The notes beneath the pieces were generated by a model that had not been told where the DNA came from, searched no databases, and saw only the letters and a program-made list of their open reading frames with translations. Of a stretch of 22,116 nucleotides of DNA, positions 7,869 through 15,754 are shown one piece after another (position 1 is the first letter of the stretch; each line of letters starts with the position of its first letter). The translations under genes and the position numbers were made by a program. Source of the DNA: a virus; IMG/VR virus record IMGVR_UViG_3300021964_000609, positions 1-22,116 of that record, one strand, 5' to 3'.

Positions 7869-9491
7869 ATGCCATACCAGATAAACAAATTTAACGGAGA
7901 CCAATTAGTTGTACTACAAGATGGTACACTAGACTCAACTACAAGTATAGGACTTGTCGGTAAAAACTTTGCTGGCTACGGTGAAATACAAAACGAAAAC
8001 TTCCTTTGGATGCTTGAAAATTTTGCTGGGGTAGGAGCACCTCCCAAAGCACTAGTAGGTCAGATTTGGTATGATCGCAATGTTAACAGTATTAAAGTAT
8101 ACAATGGAACCGGCTGGGACGTAGTTGGCGGCACAGCCATATCATCTACAGCACCTACTAATCCTTCCCCTGGCGATACATGGTATGATACTACAAATAA
8201 AAGATTAAGTGTATGGGACGGAAGTCAGTTTTCTTTTGTAGGTCCAGAAGACGTTCAAGGATTTAACGGAACAACTAGAACTTTAAGTCAAGCAATTACA
8301 GATGATCAAGGTACAGATCATCCGGTAATGAAATTAACAGTTAATGGTACTACTATTGCTATTGTAACAGATAGTCCGTTCACCGTTAACAATATTCCAG
8401 GATTTACAAGTTTAGATGCTGGCATTAATTTAAATGCTTCAACTTATTTTAGAGGCGATATTCATGGTAATGCTGATACAGCAAGTGCTTTAAATATACC
8501 AAGAAACATTAATGGCGTAGCATTTGACGGCTCGACTAACATTACAATTAAATCAAGTACTACTAATTCGATAGTTGCTGGAAATTATATAACAGGTAAT
8601 AACTTTGATGGTACAAATCAAACTACCTGGTCTGTAGACGCTACAGCAAATGATGTAAGTGACAAAGTAGTTGCTAGAGATGCCGCAGGTAACTTTAGTG
8701 CTAACACTATTACTGCTGACTTATCAGGAAACACTACAGGAACACACAACGGACCGGTAGTAGGAAATGTAACAGGTAATGTTATAGGTACACACACTGG
8801 TCCAGTAGTAGGTAATGTTACTGGTAACGTTTCAGGAAATGTTACAGGGTTTGTAACAGGTAATGTTACAGGTACACTTGTAGGTAGTATACAAAATACT
8901 GACAACAGCGTTGCGTATGATGAAGTAACAAGAGTGTTTACTGGTTCACTAACAGGCAACGCATCTTCAGCAAATAAACTAACATCACCAACAACTATTA
9001 ATAATGTTCCGTTTGACGGCAGTGGTCCTATTACAGTTGCTGATATAACAAAGTTGCCTTTAAGTGGAGGCATCCTTACAGGAACATTAGTATTACACCA
9101 AGATCCTACACAAAATTTACAAGCTGCAACAAAGCAGTATGTTGATGCTAGAGATACAGCAAACGCACAAAGCATTATTGCTCAAATACCGGCACAATAT
9201 ACAATTACTTACGGTAATACACAGTATAGTACAACTGGTTATACAAACCAAGTAGGTAGTTTTAATAATAGTAGAAACAATTTCGATGTTTTTCCTCCAG
9301 CAGGAAAAACAATGGCCGATCTAAAAGCATTTATACCTAGTATTGCTATGGTACACTATGCTGGCGGAGTTGATGGTAATGACAGTATCAGATGCGTTTG
9401 GTCTAGTTTAAGTGATAGGATTAGAGTATGGGTACAAAACACAGAACAGCGAAGCACACCAGCCGCAAACTGGTTAGCAATTTGGAGTTAA
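7869..9491 (+). CDS. Fibre-like protein C with glycine-tetrad repeats
   Basis: 540 residues; ATG with GGAAG about seven bases upstream. The shared N-terminal module spans residues 1-130 (MPYQINKFNG, VGKNFAGYGEIQNENFLWML, GQIWYD, GDTWYD, FVGPED). It lacks the second shared module (FVRTD type) seen in A, B, D and E. Instead, a glycine-every-fourth-residue tract occupies residues about 287-340, with G-N-V-T as the commonest unit. NNVPFDGSGPITV and an ATKQYVDARDTANAQS segment follow, the usual lead-in to a trimeric tip. The tip (about 472-540: DVFPPAGKTMADLKAFIPS, VDGNDSIRC, NTEQRSTPAANWLAIWS) is unlike those of the other four and resembles C-terminal domains I know from other phage tail fibres. 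The next gene starts 1 base after the stop and is probably its assembly helper. Confidence 0.83.
   Translation: MPYQINKFNGDQLVVLQDGTLDSTTSIGLVGKNFAGYGEIQNENFLWMLENFAGVGAPPKALVGQIWYDRNVNSIKVYNGTGWDVVGGTAISSTAPTNPSPGDTWYDTTNKRLSVWDGSQFSFVGPEDVQGFNGTTRTLSQAITDDQGTDHPVMKLTVNGTTIAIVTDSPFTVNNIPGFTSLDAGINLNASTYFRGDIHGNADTASALNIPRNINGVAFDGSTNITIKSSTTNSIVAGNYITGNNFDGTNQTTWSVDATANDVSDKVVARDAAGNFSANTITADLSGNTTGTHNGPVVGNVTGNVIGTHTGPVVGNVTGNVSGNVTGFVTGNVTGTLVGSIQNTDNSVAYDEVTRVFTGSLTGNASSANKLTSPTTINNVPFDGSGPITVADITKLPLSGGILTGTLVLHQDPTQNLQAATKQYVDARDTANAQSIIAQIPAQYTITYGNTQYSTTGYTNQVGSFNNSRNNFDVFPPAGKTMADLKAFIPSIAMVHYAGGVDGNDSIRCVWSSLSDRIRVWVQNTEQRSTPAANWLAIWS
8739..8882 (+). repeat. In-gene 48-base tandem repeat (16-residue units)
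   Basis: Two adjacent 48-base units, 8739-8786 and 8787-8834, encode GTHNGPVVGNVTGNVI and GTHTGPVVGNVTGNVS. A third, degenerate unit follows (GNVTGFVTGNVTGTLV). At a finer scale the tract is a four-residue repeat with glycine at position 1 and mostly V at position 3. This pattern suggests a regular beta-helical or spiral shaft. The units differ at several synonymous positions, so the duplication is not recent. Confidence 0.8.
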
Positions 9492-9492
9492 T

Positions 9493-9849
9493 ATGTATTA
9501 CGTTTGTATAGAAGATAACACAGTAGCAAGTATTTTAAACTACAGGCCTAATGTTCCTGCTAGTATTGAAGTTATTGAAATAACTGATGTTAATATGGCT
9601 GATATTGAAAATGATACACATTACTTTAATGTTGACACTAAATCTGTAACACCACATTCAAATTCTGTAATAACACAAAAAAATATTGATGAACAAAATA
9701 CTGAACACCAAGAATTTTTAAGAAGTACTGATTGGAAAGTACTTCGTCACACAAGAGAAAAAGCACTAGGTATTAATACCAGTCTAACTGAAGATGAATA
9801 TCTAGCACTAGAACAAGAAAGAGAAAATGCCGCTAAGGCAATTAAGTAA
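9493..9849 (+). CDS. Probable tail-fibre assembly chaperone
   Basis: 118 residues; ATG one base after the stop of fibre C, with GGAG six bases upstream, so probably translationally coupled. The first 60 residues form a small domain (MYYVCIEDNTVASI, DTHYFNVDTKSVTP). Residues 75-117 are helical and contain EFLRSTDWKVLRHTREKALG, then SLTEDEYLALEQERENAA. This TDW-x-x-x-RH pattern near the C-terminus, in a small protein just downstream of a fibre gene, is typical of phage tail (fibre) assembly chaperones of the Phage_tail_APC type. The family assignment is by pattern recognition and position only. It could instead be a small tip-binding adhesin. There is no signal peptide or membrane segment. Confidence 0.55.
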   Translation: MYYVCIEDNTVASILNYRPNVPASIEVIEITDVNMADIENDTHYFNVDTKSVTPHSNSVITQKNIDEQNTEHQEFLRSTDWKVLRHTREKALGINTSLTEDEYLALEQERENAAKAIK

Positions 9850-9860
9850 CGGAGCGAAGG

Positions 9861-11645
9861 ATGCCATATAACGTAAACAGATATAACGGTGTACTACAAA
9901 CAACAGTACCAGATCAAACAGTTGATAGTTCGTCGACTGATTTAAGATTTGTAGGTAAGAATTACGCTGGATATGGTGAAATCCTAAACGAAAACTTTCT
10001 TGCTTTACTAGAACACTTTAGAGGTGACACACAACCACGTAAAAGTATTCCAGGACAACTTTGGTATGACGATTTAAACAACAAAATTAAATTTAGAAGC
10101 ACTGATAGCCAGTGGAGATCATTAGCTATTGCTGACGTTAGTGCTATTCCGCCAACAGGATTACAAAGTAAGGATGTTGGTAATTTTTGGTTTAATACAG
10201 ACGCCGGTCAGATCAGTATATGGAACGGAACAGATTTTGAACTCATTGGTCCAGAAAGAGCAACCGGCTTTGGCGAAAGCAAATTAACATCAGTCACTGT
10301 TAGAGATGATAGTAATATTTCTCATGCTATTGTAAAGATAACATTAGATGATACAGTAATTGGTGTAATTTCAGATGACGCTTTTCCAATTGGTGTAATT
10401 GATAGCATCACAGGATTTACAAGCATTAAGAAAGGTATTAACTTAGTTAATACTGATGCTAACGGAATTACAACAGGCGATCATAGATTTTGGGGTACTG
10501 CTAGTGACTCAACAAGATTCACAGGCCTTGATATTAGCAACTTTGTACTTAGATCACCTGGCGGCTCAACATACGACGACGCCGGACTAACCATTGGAAC
10601 AGACGGCGACTTAAGAATTGCTGTTGACAATGGTAATGAAGGTGTTATTGAAAATTCATTAGGTAATACACTAAGAATAAGAATTAAAACAGGTAGTGTA
10701 CTTGACGATGTTGCTATCTTTTCTAATGTAGGTATTTTACCAAACGATAATAATAGATTTAATATTGGTGCGTCTACTAAAAGGTATAGAGAAATTCATG
10801 CTAGAGAAATCTACGCAGACAGTATCGAAGGCACACTAACCGGAAACGTTGTATCCGACAGCGGGTTAACATTAGTTGATAAGTTGACTAATGAACTTAA
10901 TGGAACATTAATTGGTAAATTAAAAGGCGACATTGTTGATAGTGCTAACAATTATGTTTATGAAGCAAGTACTAAAACATTCACAGGTGTTAACGCAACA
11001 ATTACAAACATTGATACAAACACACTTACTGTTATTAACAGAGTAATCGGTGACTTTAAAGGAGATATCTTTGCTACTGATGACAGTATTGCTTACAATG
11101 GTAATACAAAAGATTGGTATGGCTCATTTAATGGTAACGCAGATACTGCTTCAAAATTAGCAGGCACAGCACAAATAAATGGAGTTGTTTTTGATGGAAG
11201 TCAGAATGTTACTATAATTGATAGTAGTAGAGTTGCTAAAACTGGTGACACTATGGTAGGTAATTTAACTATTACTGCTACTCCATCTCTAAATGATCAT
11301 GCTGCAACAGTTGGTTATGTAAACAAAGCGATTAGAAGTAGAACAATATTTTTTAGTTTAGATACAAGAGGATTAGACGAAACTGCTAGTGGTCCTGGAT
11401 CGGTAGCGTACATGCTTAATACTTTAGCACCTGTAAGTAATTTTGAGGTTGGCGCTAGAGCACACGTAGCAAGTACAAGACAAAATGTAACTACAGCAGT
11501 AAGCGCACCGAGGAGTAGTTGGATTGGTAGATCGTTTGTATCTAGTGTAAGTGTTACAACAACAGTTCAAGATCCAACAAGAAACAATAATTTAATTTAT
11601 GAAGTTAACCAAGCGGGGAATAGTTGGGTTTATGTCTCAGGTTAG
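9861..11645 (+). CDS. Fibre-like protein D (tail fibre paralogue)
   Basis: 594 residues; ATG with GGAG six bases upstream in a leader (TAACGGAGCGAAGG) that matches the leader of paralogue B. The N-terminal module (1-130) has MPYNVNRYNG, VGKNYAGYGEILNENFLALL, GQLWYD, GNFWFN and LIGPER. The second module has LDISNFVLRS followed by DDAGLTIGTDGDLRIAV. The third has NRFNIGASTKRYREIHAREI and IEGTLTGNVV, closely parallel to the same region of A and E. An ATVGYVNKAIRSRT segment leads into a tip of about 100 residues (492-594, ending IYEVNQAGNSWVYVSG) that resembles the tip of B but is shorter. The stop codon lies inside the start of the oxygenase gene (14-base overlap). The protein is likely a virion fibre subunit. 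Confidence 0.82.
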   Translation: MPYNVNRYNGVLQTTVPDQTVDSSSTDLRFVGKNYAGYGEILNENFLALLEHFRGDTQPRKSIPGQLWYDDLNNKIKFRSTDSQWRSLAIADVSAIPPTGLQSKDVGNFWFNTDAGQISIWNGTDFELIGPERATGFGESKLTSVTVRDDSNISHAIVKITLDDTVIGVISDDAFPIGVIDSITGFTSIKKGINLVNTDANGITTGDHRFWGTASDSTRFTGLDISNFVLRSPGGSTYDDAGLTIGTDGDLRIAVDNGNEGVIENSLGNTLRIRIKTGSVLDDVAIFSNVGILPNDNNRFNIGASTKRYREIHAREIYADSIEGTLTGNVVSDSGLTLVDKLTNELNGTLIGKLKGDIVDSANNYVYEASTKTFTGVNATITNIDTNTLTVINRVIGDFKGDIFATDDSIAYNGNTKDWYGSFNGNADTASKLAGTAQINGVVFDGSQNVTIIDSSRVAKTGDTMVGNLTITATPSLNDHAATVGYVNKAIRSRTIFFSLDTRGLDETASGPGSVAYMLNTLAPVSNFEVGARAHVASTRQNVTTAVSAPRSSWIGRSFVSSVSVTTTVQDPTRNNNLIYEVNQAGNSWVYVSG

Positions 11646-12123
11646 TCTTACAGAAAATTATTGCTCTAACGCAAATGAAATAGTTAAATTAGCTGAAAAA
11701 TATTCAGACAGATTTTCAATGCGTTCAGACGGTGATGCTTTTGAATTCAAAACAAAGTACGGCATAAGCAATATGAAAAGTATGTTCCATACAAGTATGC
11801 CAGAAGAATTAATAGACGCAATATGGAAAACTATTCCAGAAGATAAAACTTTTGTAGAAAGCATTACACTTAATAGATATGACCCGGGTGATTCTTTACC
11901 AAGACATAAAGATTCAATTGGAAGTTATTGGAAATTTAAATTAGTGTTTTTACAAAGTGATAAGCCTCATTTCAAATGGTATGACGAAAACGGAAAAGGA
12001 CATCTAGTAGATGAAGTACCTGGTGCTGTTGTTAATATGCCAATTGATTTAGAACACGAAGTAACAGAAATAGGACAAGACGAAAAACCAAAGTACAGCT
12101 TAGTACTAGCATGGGGAGTATAA
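11632..12123 (+). CDS. 2OG-Fe(II) oxygenase superfamily protein
   Basis: An ATG at 11599 lies further inside fibre D. I prefer the ATG at 11632, which gives 163 residues and a 14-base overlap. The double-stranded beta-helix signature is complete: H92-x-D94 (RHKDSIGSYWKFKLVFL), the distal H142 (LEHEVTEIG), and K154 with S156 (KPKYSLVLAWGV) in the place where the 2-oxoglutarate carboxylate is usually bound. The metal triad is therefore intact and the protein is probably active. Small phage oxygenases of this type are common in T4-like marine phages. Their substrates are mostly unknown; candidates are protein side chains, such as fibre residues, or nucleobases. The next gene starts 1 base after the stop. 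Its place among fibre genes suggests virion modification or co-transfer with the fibres. Confidence 0.8.
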   Translation: MSQVSLTENYCSNANEIVKLAEKYSDRFSMRSDGDAFEFKTKYGISNMKSMFHTSMPEELIDAIWKTIPEDKTFVESITLNRYDPGDSLPRHKDSIGSYWKFKLVFLQSDKPHFKWYDENGKGHLVDEVPGAVVNMPIDLEHEVTEIGQDEKPKYSLVLAWGV

Positions 12124-12124
12124 T

Positions 12125-12595
12125 ATGGCGACAGAAACTAAAAAATTAATCTTTATGAAATCTAATGGTGTTCTAGTTGCCATGATGGATAAAGATCAAG
12201 ACACATCATATATCGATACTGAAAAATTTAATATTAGAACAGTTGATATGGATACCGATAACGGAGATTATTGGCATGGCGATTACGATAGCGGTAGCAT
12301 TCAAAGTAAGCAAGCTAAGCCATTAGTTGTTGAATCAACTCTTAAGTTTAATACAAACGTAAAAATACTTGAAGAATATCCAATACACAAACAACTAAAC
12401 ATTATTATTGAAATGTTAGACGCATCTGATGTGCCTAACACAGAAGCATTTACAACAATGAAAGCATTTATCGATGCCGCAAAAGCAGACTTAGGCGAAA
12501 AGGTAACAGCATATTCTACAAACAGTAGTGCTTATACATTTGTATCAGAAGCTGATGACAAAGCACAAGCTGATGCGTTAAAGACATTTGAATAA
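12125..12595 (+). CDS. Small fibre-associated protein, function unknown
   Basis: 156 residues; ATG with GGGGAG six bases upstream, overlapping the end of the oxygenase gene. I do not recognise the family with confidence. The N-terminal 80 residues look like a small beta domain (KKLIFMKSNGVLVAMMDKDQ). Residues 83-98 contain EYPIHKQLNIIIEMLD, recalling the YP-x-x-x-QL motif of small phage proteins encoded next to tail fibres. The C-terminal part is helical and alanine-rich and ends in AQADALKTFE. It lies between an oxygenase and fibre E, so a role as assembly helper for a neighbouring fibre is plausible but inferred from context. The stop codon overlaps a late-promoter-like octamer at 12591. 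Confidence 0.6.
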   Translation: MATETKKLIFMKSNGVLVAMMDKDQDTSYIDTEKFNIRTVDMDTDNGDYWHGDYDSGSIQSKQAKPLVVESTLKFNTNVKILEEYPIHKQLNIIIEMLDASDVPNTEAFTTMKAFIDAAKADLGEKVTAYSTNSSAYTFVSEADDKAQADALKTFE

Positions 12596-12598
12596 ATA
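12591..12598 (+). promoter_or_regulatory. Putative T4-type late promoter (AATAAATA)
   Basis: The same octamer as at 2947, again overlapping the TAA stop of the preceding gene. It ends 20 bases before the ATG of fibre E, leaving a short leader with a GCGGGA ribosome-binding sequence. The repeated arrangement supports a real late promoter; no experimental evidence is available here. Confidence 0.5.
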
Positions 12599-12617
12599 CG
12601 TATAGAGCGGGAAAAAC

Positions 12618-14423
12618 ATGGCATATCAAGTAGACAAATATAACGGAACATTTTTAGTAAGCGTCGCAGACGGAACTATCGATACTACAACTGATATTAA
12701 GTTAGTTGGTAGAAATTATAGCGGCTACGGCGAAGTCCAAAACGAAAACTTTTTACATCTACTTGAAAGTTTTGCTAATAGTGTTGAACCTGAAAAACCA
12801 ATATCAGGCCAAGTTTGGTTTGATACTAACAATTTAAAACTTAAATTTTATGATGGTAACCGTTTTAGAACAGCTAGTGGAGCTGAAATAGGAGCTAGTC
12901 CTCCAGTAGGTTTATCACAAGGTGATCTTTGGTTTGATAGTCAAACTAACCAGCTAAGTGCTTGGAACGGTTCTAACTTTGTTTTGATTGGACCACAAAG
13001 CGCACCAGGGTTTGGTACTTCTCAAATTGTTACTGAAGTAGTAAAAGACTTGAATAACACTTCGCATGTTATATTACGTGCGGTTGTTGGCGGAATTACT
13101 ACAGCAGTGTTTAGTAATGACGATGATTTCACACTTAGTAATGATAACACACTAGCAGGATTTAGTGAAACTGGGCGTCAAATCAAAAAAGGTATTACAC
13201 TAAACAGTGTTAACGGAACAACTGGTATTAGTGATAGTGCTGGATTTAGATTTTTTGGTACTGCTTCTAACGCAGAAAAGTTAGGTGGGTTAGACCAAAC
13301 TAGATTTGTTAGAACAGACGGAACAGAAGGGTTTACAACAGCTCAATCGTTTGCTGATGTTGGCTTTACAGTTGGTAATCCTGTTAAAGCTCTTAAAATT
13401 TATATTAACAGTGATCAAAACCCAGCACTTGAAAATCAAGTTAATGGTAAAATTACTATTTCATCAAGTAACCCAAGCCAACCGACAGATAAATTAGATT
13501 TCTTAACATTTAGTAGAGAGCAAGCATTTGCTTCAGACGCAGATAGTTTTAACACAATCTATCCTGGCTCAACTGGATTAGTTAATTTAGGTCTTGAATC
13601 ACGTAAATTTAAAAATGTTTGGTCAGAAAATTTAAAAGGTGAACTTGTAGGTAATGTTCACGGTGATGTAATTGGTGATGTTACCGGTGACTTATATGCT
13701 CAGACCAGTCCATCAACTTCGATAAAAGTTTTTGATCAAGCAACGAGAGAATTTACAGCACAGAAGTTTATTGGACAGTTTTCAGGATCATTAGATGGAC
13801 TTGCTAGAGAAGCAATTTCAGCAAACAAAGTAACTAACTTAGATCCTAGCACTACTCATGTTCCGGGGTTTTCTACAATTCCAATTAGATCAAGCACAGG
13901 CACAATTAGTGCTGTGTTGTTTGATGGCCAATCTACAGATACACAGAGTGTAAACGGTAAGATTCTAGATGTTAATAAAACTCCTAATACTATTGTTCTA
14001 CGTAGTGGCGGAGGCGATGTTGATGCTAGATTCTTTAACGGAACAGCAACTTCGGCAAGATATGCCGACCTAGCTGAAAAATACACAACGGGTGAAAGTT
14101 ATCCAATTGGAACTGTAATGATGATCGGAACAGATGAGAATGAAGCCGAAGCATGTATTGAAGCTGGGTTCCCAATTGGAGTTATATCAGCAGAGCCAGC
14201 ATACTTAATGAATAGCGATATTGACGGTCAAGCGATAGGACTTAAAGGGCGTGTGCCTGTACGTGTTATTGGACCAGTAAGTAAAGGACAGGCTGTTTAT
14301 GTAGCAGGCAACGGCGTAGCAAAATATTCATCAGTTCTATTACACTATCAAATGGTAGGAATAGCACTTGAAACAGATTTAAATGAAAACGAAAAATTAG
14401 TTGAGTGCGTACTTAAGGTATAA
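12618..14423 (+). CDS. Fibre-like protein E with YADLAEKY-type C-terminal domain
   Basis: 601 residues; the ATG follows a GGGAAAAAC leader. The N-terminal module (1-130) has MAYQVDKYNG, VGRNYSGYGEVQNENFLHLL, GQVWFD, GDLWFD and LIGPQS. The second module contains AEKLGGLDQTRFVRTDG. The third (around 320-360) has NLGLESRKFKNVWSENLKG and a short glycine-tetrad tract, GNVHGDVIGDVTGDL. The C-terminal domain (about 474-601) starts with a YADLAEKY motif at 482-489, followed by YPIGTVMMIG, FPIGVIS, LKGRVPVRVIGPVSKGQAVY and HYQMVGIALE. I know this domain from the C-termini of many phage fibre and neck-appendage-like proteins, where some members act as processing or chaperone domains. Cleavage cannot be shown from the sequence. 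It is likely a virion adhesin. Confidence 0.82.
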   Translation: MAYQVDKYNGTFLVSVADGTIDTTTDIKLVGRNYSGYGEVQNENFLHLLESFANSVEPEKPISGQVWFDTNNLKLKFYDGNRFRTASGAEIGASPPVGLSQGDLWFDSQTNQLSAWNGSNFVLIGPQSAPGFGTSQIVTEVVKDLNNTSHVILRAVVGGITTAVFSNDDDFTLSNDNTLAGFSETGRQIKKGITLNSVNGTTGISDSAGFRFFGTASNAEKLGGLDQTRFVRTDGTEGFTTAQSFADVGFTVGNPVKALKIYINSDQNPALENQVNGKITISSSNPSQPTDKLDFLTFSREQAFASDADSFNTIYPGSTGLVNLGLESRKFKNVWSENLKGELVGNVHGDVIGDVTGDLYAQTSPSTSIKVFDQATREFTAQKFIGQFSGSLDGLAREAISANKVTNLDPSTTHVPGFSTIPIRSSTGTISAVLFDGQSTDTQSVNGKILDVNKTPNTIVLRSGGGDVDARFFNGTATSARYADLAEKYTTGESYPIGTVMMIGTDENEAEACIEAGFPIGVISAEPAYLMNSDIDGQAIGLKGRVPVRVIGPVSKGQAVYVAGNGVAKYSSVLLHYQMVGIALETDLNENEKLVECVLKV

Positions 14424-14426
14424 ATA
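14419..14426 (+). promoter_or_regulatory. Putative T4-type late promoter (TATAAATA)
   Basis: An exact match to the classical T4 late-promoter octamer, overlapping the TAA stop of fibre E and ending 23 bases before the next start codon. This is the best match in the window and the third such element over a stop codon. Confidence 0.6.
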
Positions 14427-14449
14427 TACGCATATAACGAGGAAATTAG

Positions 14450-15700
14450 ATGGCCGCACAATTTGATCCAATACTTTATTCAGACTGGGATTCTATACAG
14501 ACTGTAATCTACGAGCAGGTAGGACCGATCCAAGAGGTCGCCGGATCTCCTGGTGTGTATGTCGAAGGCGTAGGATATGGACTAGCACAAAGTCAATTAT
14601 CTAGTAGACCATATCCATTTACAAGAAATATTGTTTTAATTAGTTCAGAATCACAAGCTACCGTTGAGTTTGATGGTCCTCATAAATTAGTTGTTGATGA
14701 AGTTATTTTCTTTACAAACTTTAGTAACTCATGGGGCGGCTTAGGTATTCAAAATAACTTTGCTAAAGTTACTTCGGTCACTAGTAGTACAAGAGTTATT
14801 GTAGATTTTAATACATTTAGTTATCCACCTTGGAACTTTGGTGAAACTGCTGAAGCACAGCAATATTTTATTAGTGCTAATCAGTTTGCTAATCTTAGAG
14901 CAGATCTAGCATTAGCAGTACAGCATATTACCGGAGCAGTTCCAGCATTAGGTAATAACTTTCCAGGAGGAGAGTCTTCAGTATTACCTGTTCCTCTAAA
15001 AGGTGACATCATTTATCATAGTGTATATGATCCTTATTATGTTGTAGCAACAGCATGTGACACATACAGATATGTTAACAACGAAAACACTACACTACAA
15101 GCAACTATGCCGTCTTCGGCAACAGCTACAGGCGTATGGGATGGTTTAACACAGTACGAAATAAAAATTACATGGCCTAATACTGATGGTTTTGATTTTG
15201 TACAGTTCTTTAATACTGGCGGATTGATTAAGATTGATATGGGTAACGTCTCAGCATCAAATCCAGCATCAGATCCACCAAATACTGCCGCGCTGAACGA
15301 CTCGTGGGAAGCATTATTGAATGGTTCTTTTCCTGTGTTTATGGGAGCAAAAGGAAAAACTCAAATGGGGCTTGGATCAGATCCAAGATCAATTGCTACA
15401 ACAGGAGCATATGACCTAACTGGCTCGCCAGTAGAAGTATTTTACAAATCTAATAGTGGCAACCCTTATAGTACAGCATACGATGATCACTATGTACGAG
15501 TTGAAGCATTTCAGCAAGTTTTCCAGCGTGACATGAATATTATTGTTACACTAAACGATTCATCAAGCGGCAACACTTATGCGTCAAGTGTATCAATTGA
15601 TAGAAAACTTATTGTATCATTTGTTTACTCGATAGGGGCAGTTCCACTATCTGAAAACCCAAACCAGTATGTAATCCAAAGAGTTATTGGCTGGACCTAA
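14450..15700 (+). CDS. Putative virion structural protein, 416 residues
   Basis: The ATG is preceded by GAGGA at six bases and by a TATAAATA late-promoter-like octamer. I do not recognise a named family. The protein starts MAAQFDPILYSDWDSIQTVI and is rich in beta-forming residues, aromatic residues and glycine. Segments include PGVYVEGVGYGLAQSQL, ANLRADLALAVQHITGAVPA (a predicted helix near residues 150-170), and a C-terminal region with DMNIIVTLNDSSSG and RKLIVSFVYSIGAVPLSE that ends in VIQRVIGWT. There is no signal peptide, transmembrane segment or catalytic motif. Its own late-promoter-like element and its place directly after the fibre array suggest a virion component, perhaps of baseplate or fibre attachment. 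This is inference from context. It lacks the GYGExxNENF module of the five fibres. Confidence 0.65.
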   Translation: MAAQFDPILYSDWDSIQTVIYEQVGPIQEVAGSPGVYVEGVGYGLAQSQLSSRPYPFTRNIVLISSESQATVEFDGPHKLVVDEVIFFTNFSNSWGGLGIQNNFAKVTSVTSSTRVIVDFNTFSYPPWNFGETAEAQQYFISANQFANLRADLALAVQHITGAVPALGNNFPGGESSVLPVPLKGDIIYHSVYDPYYVVATACDTYRYVNNENTTLQATMPSSATATGVWDGLTQYEIKITWPNTDGFDFVQFFNTGGLIKIDMGNVSASNPASDPPNTAALNDSWEALLNGSFPVFMGAKGKTQMGLGSDPRSIATTGAYDLTGSPVEVFYKSNSGNPYSTAYDDHYVRVEAFQQVFQRDMNIIVTLNDSSSGNTYASSVSIDRKLIVSFVYSIGAVPLSENPNQYVIQRVIGWT

Positions 15701-15726
15701 GCCACATATCATAATAGTAGCATATT

Positions 15727-15754
15727 TTTAGCATAATTAATAGTATATGCTAAA
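15727..15754. repeat. Inverted repeat in the gap before the glycosyltransferase cassette
   Basis: TTTAGCATA at 15727-15735 is the exact reverse complement of TATGCTAAA at 15746-15754, giving a 9-base stem with a 10-base loop. A further direct copy of TAGCATA lies at 15718-15724. The right arm runs into the AAAGGA ribosome-binding site of the gene at 15766, and a T5 run follows at 15761-15765. It could be an operator, a weak terminator ending the late structural unit, or a hairpin that masks the start of the next gene. The stem is AT-rich, so it is weak as an intrinsic terminator. Confidence 0.5.

Noticed and set aside
8618-9175. Long minus-strand open frame (185 residues) opposite fibre C
   Set aside because: It mirrors the glycine-tetrad repeats, giving a low-complexity V/T/P string. 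It lies wholly inside a well-supported gene and has no ribosome-binding site or related protein pattern.
11599-11631. Upstream ATG for the 2OG-Fe(II) oxygenase
   Set aside because: It would add 11 residues coded within the conserved tip of fibre D and would not extend the oxygenase fold. The ATG at 11632 is preferred, though not proven.
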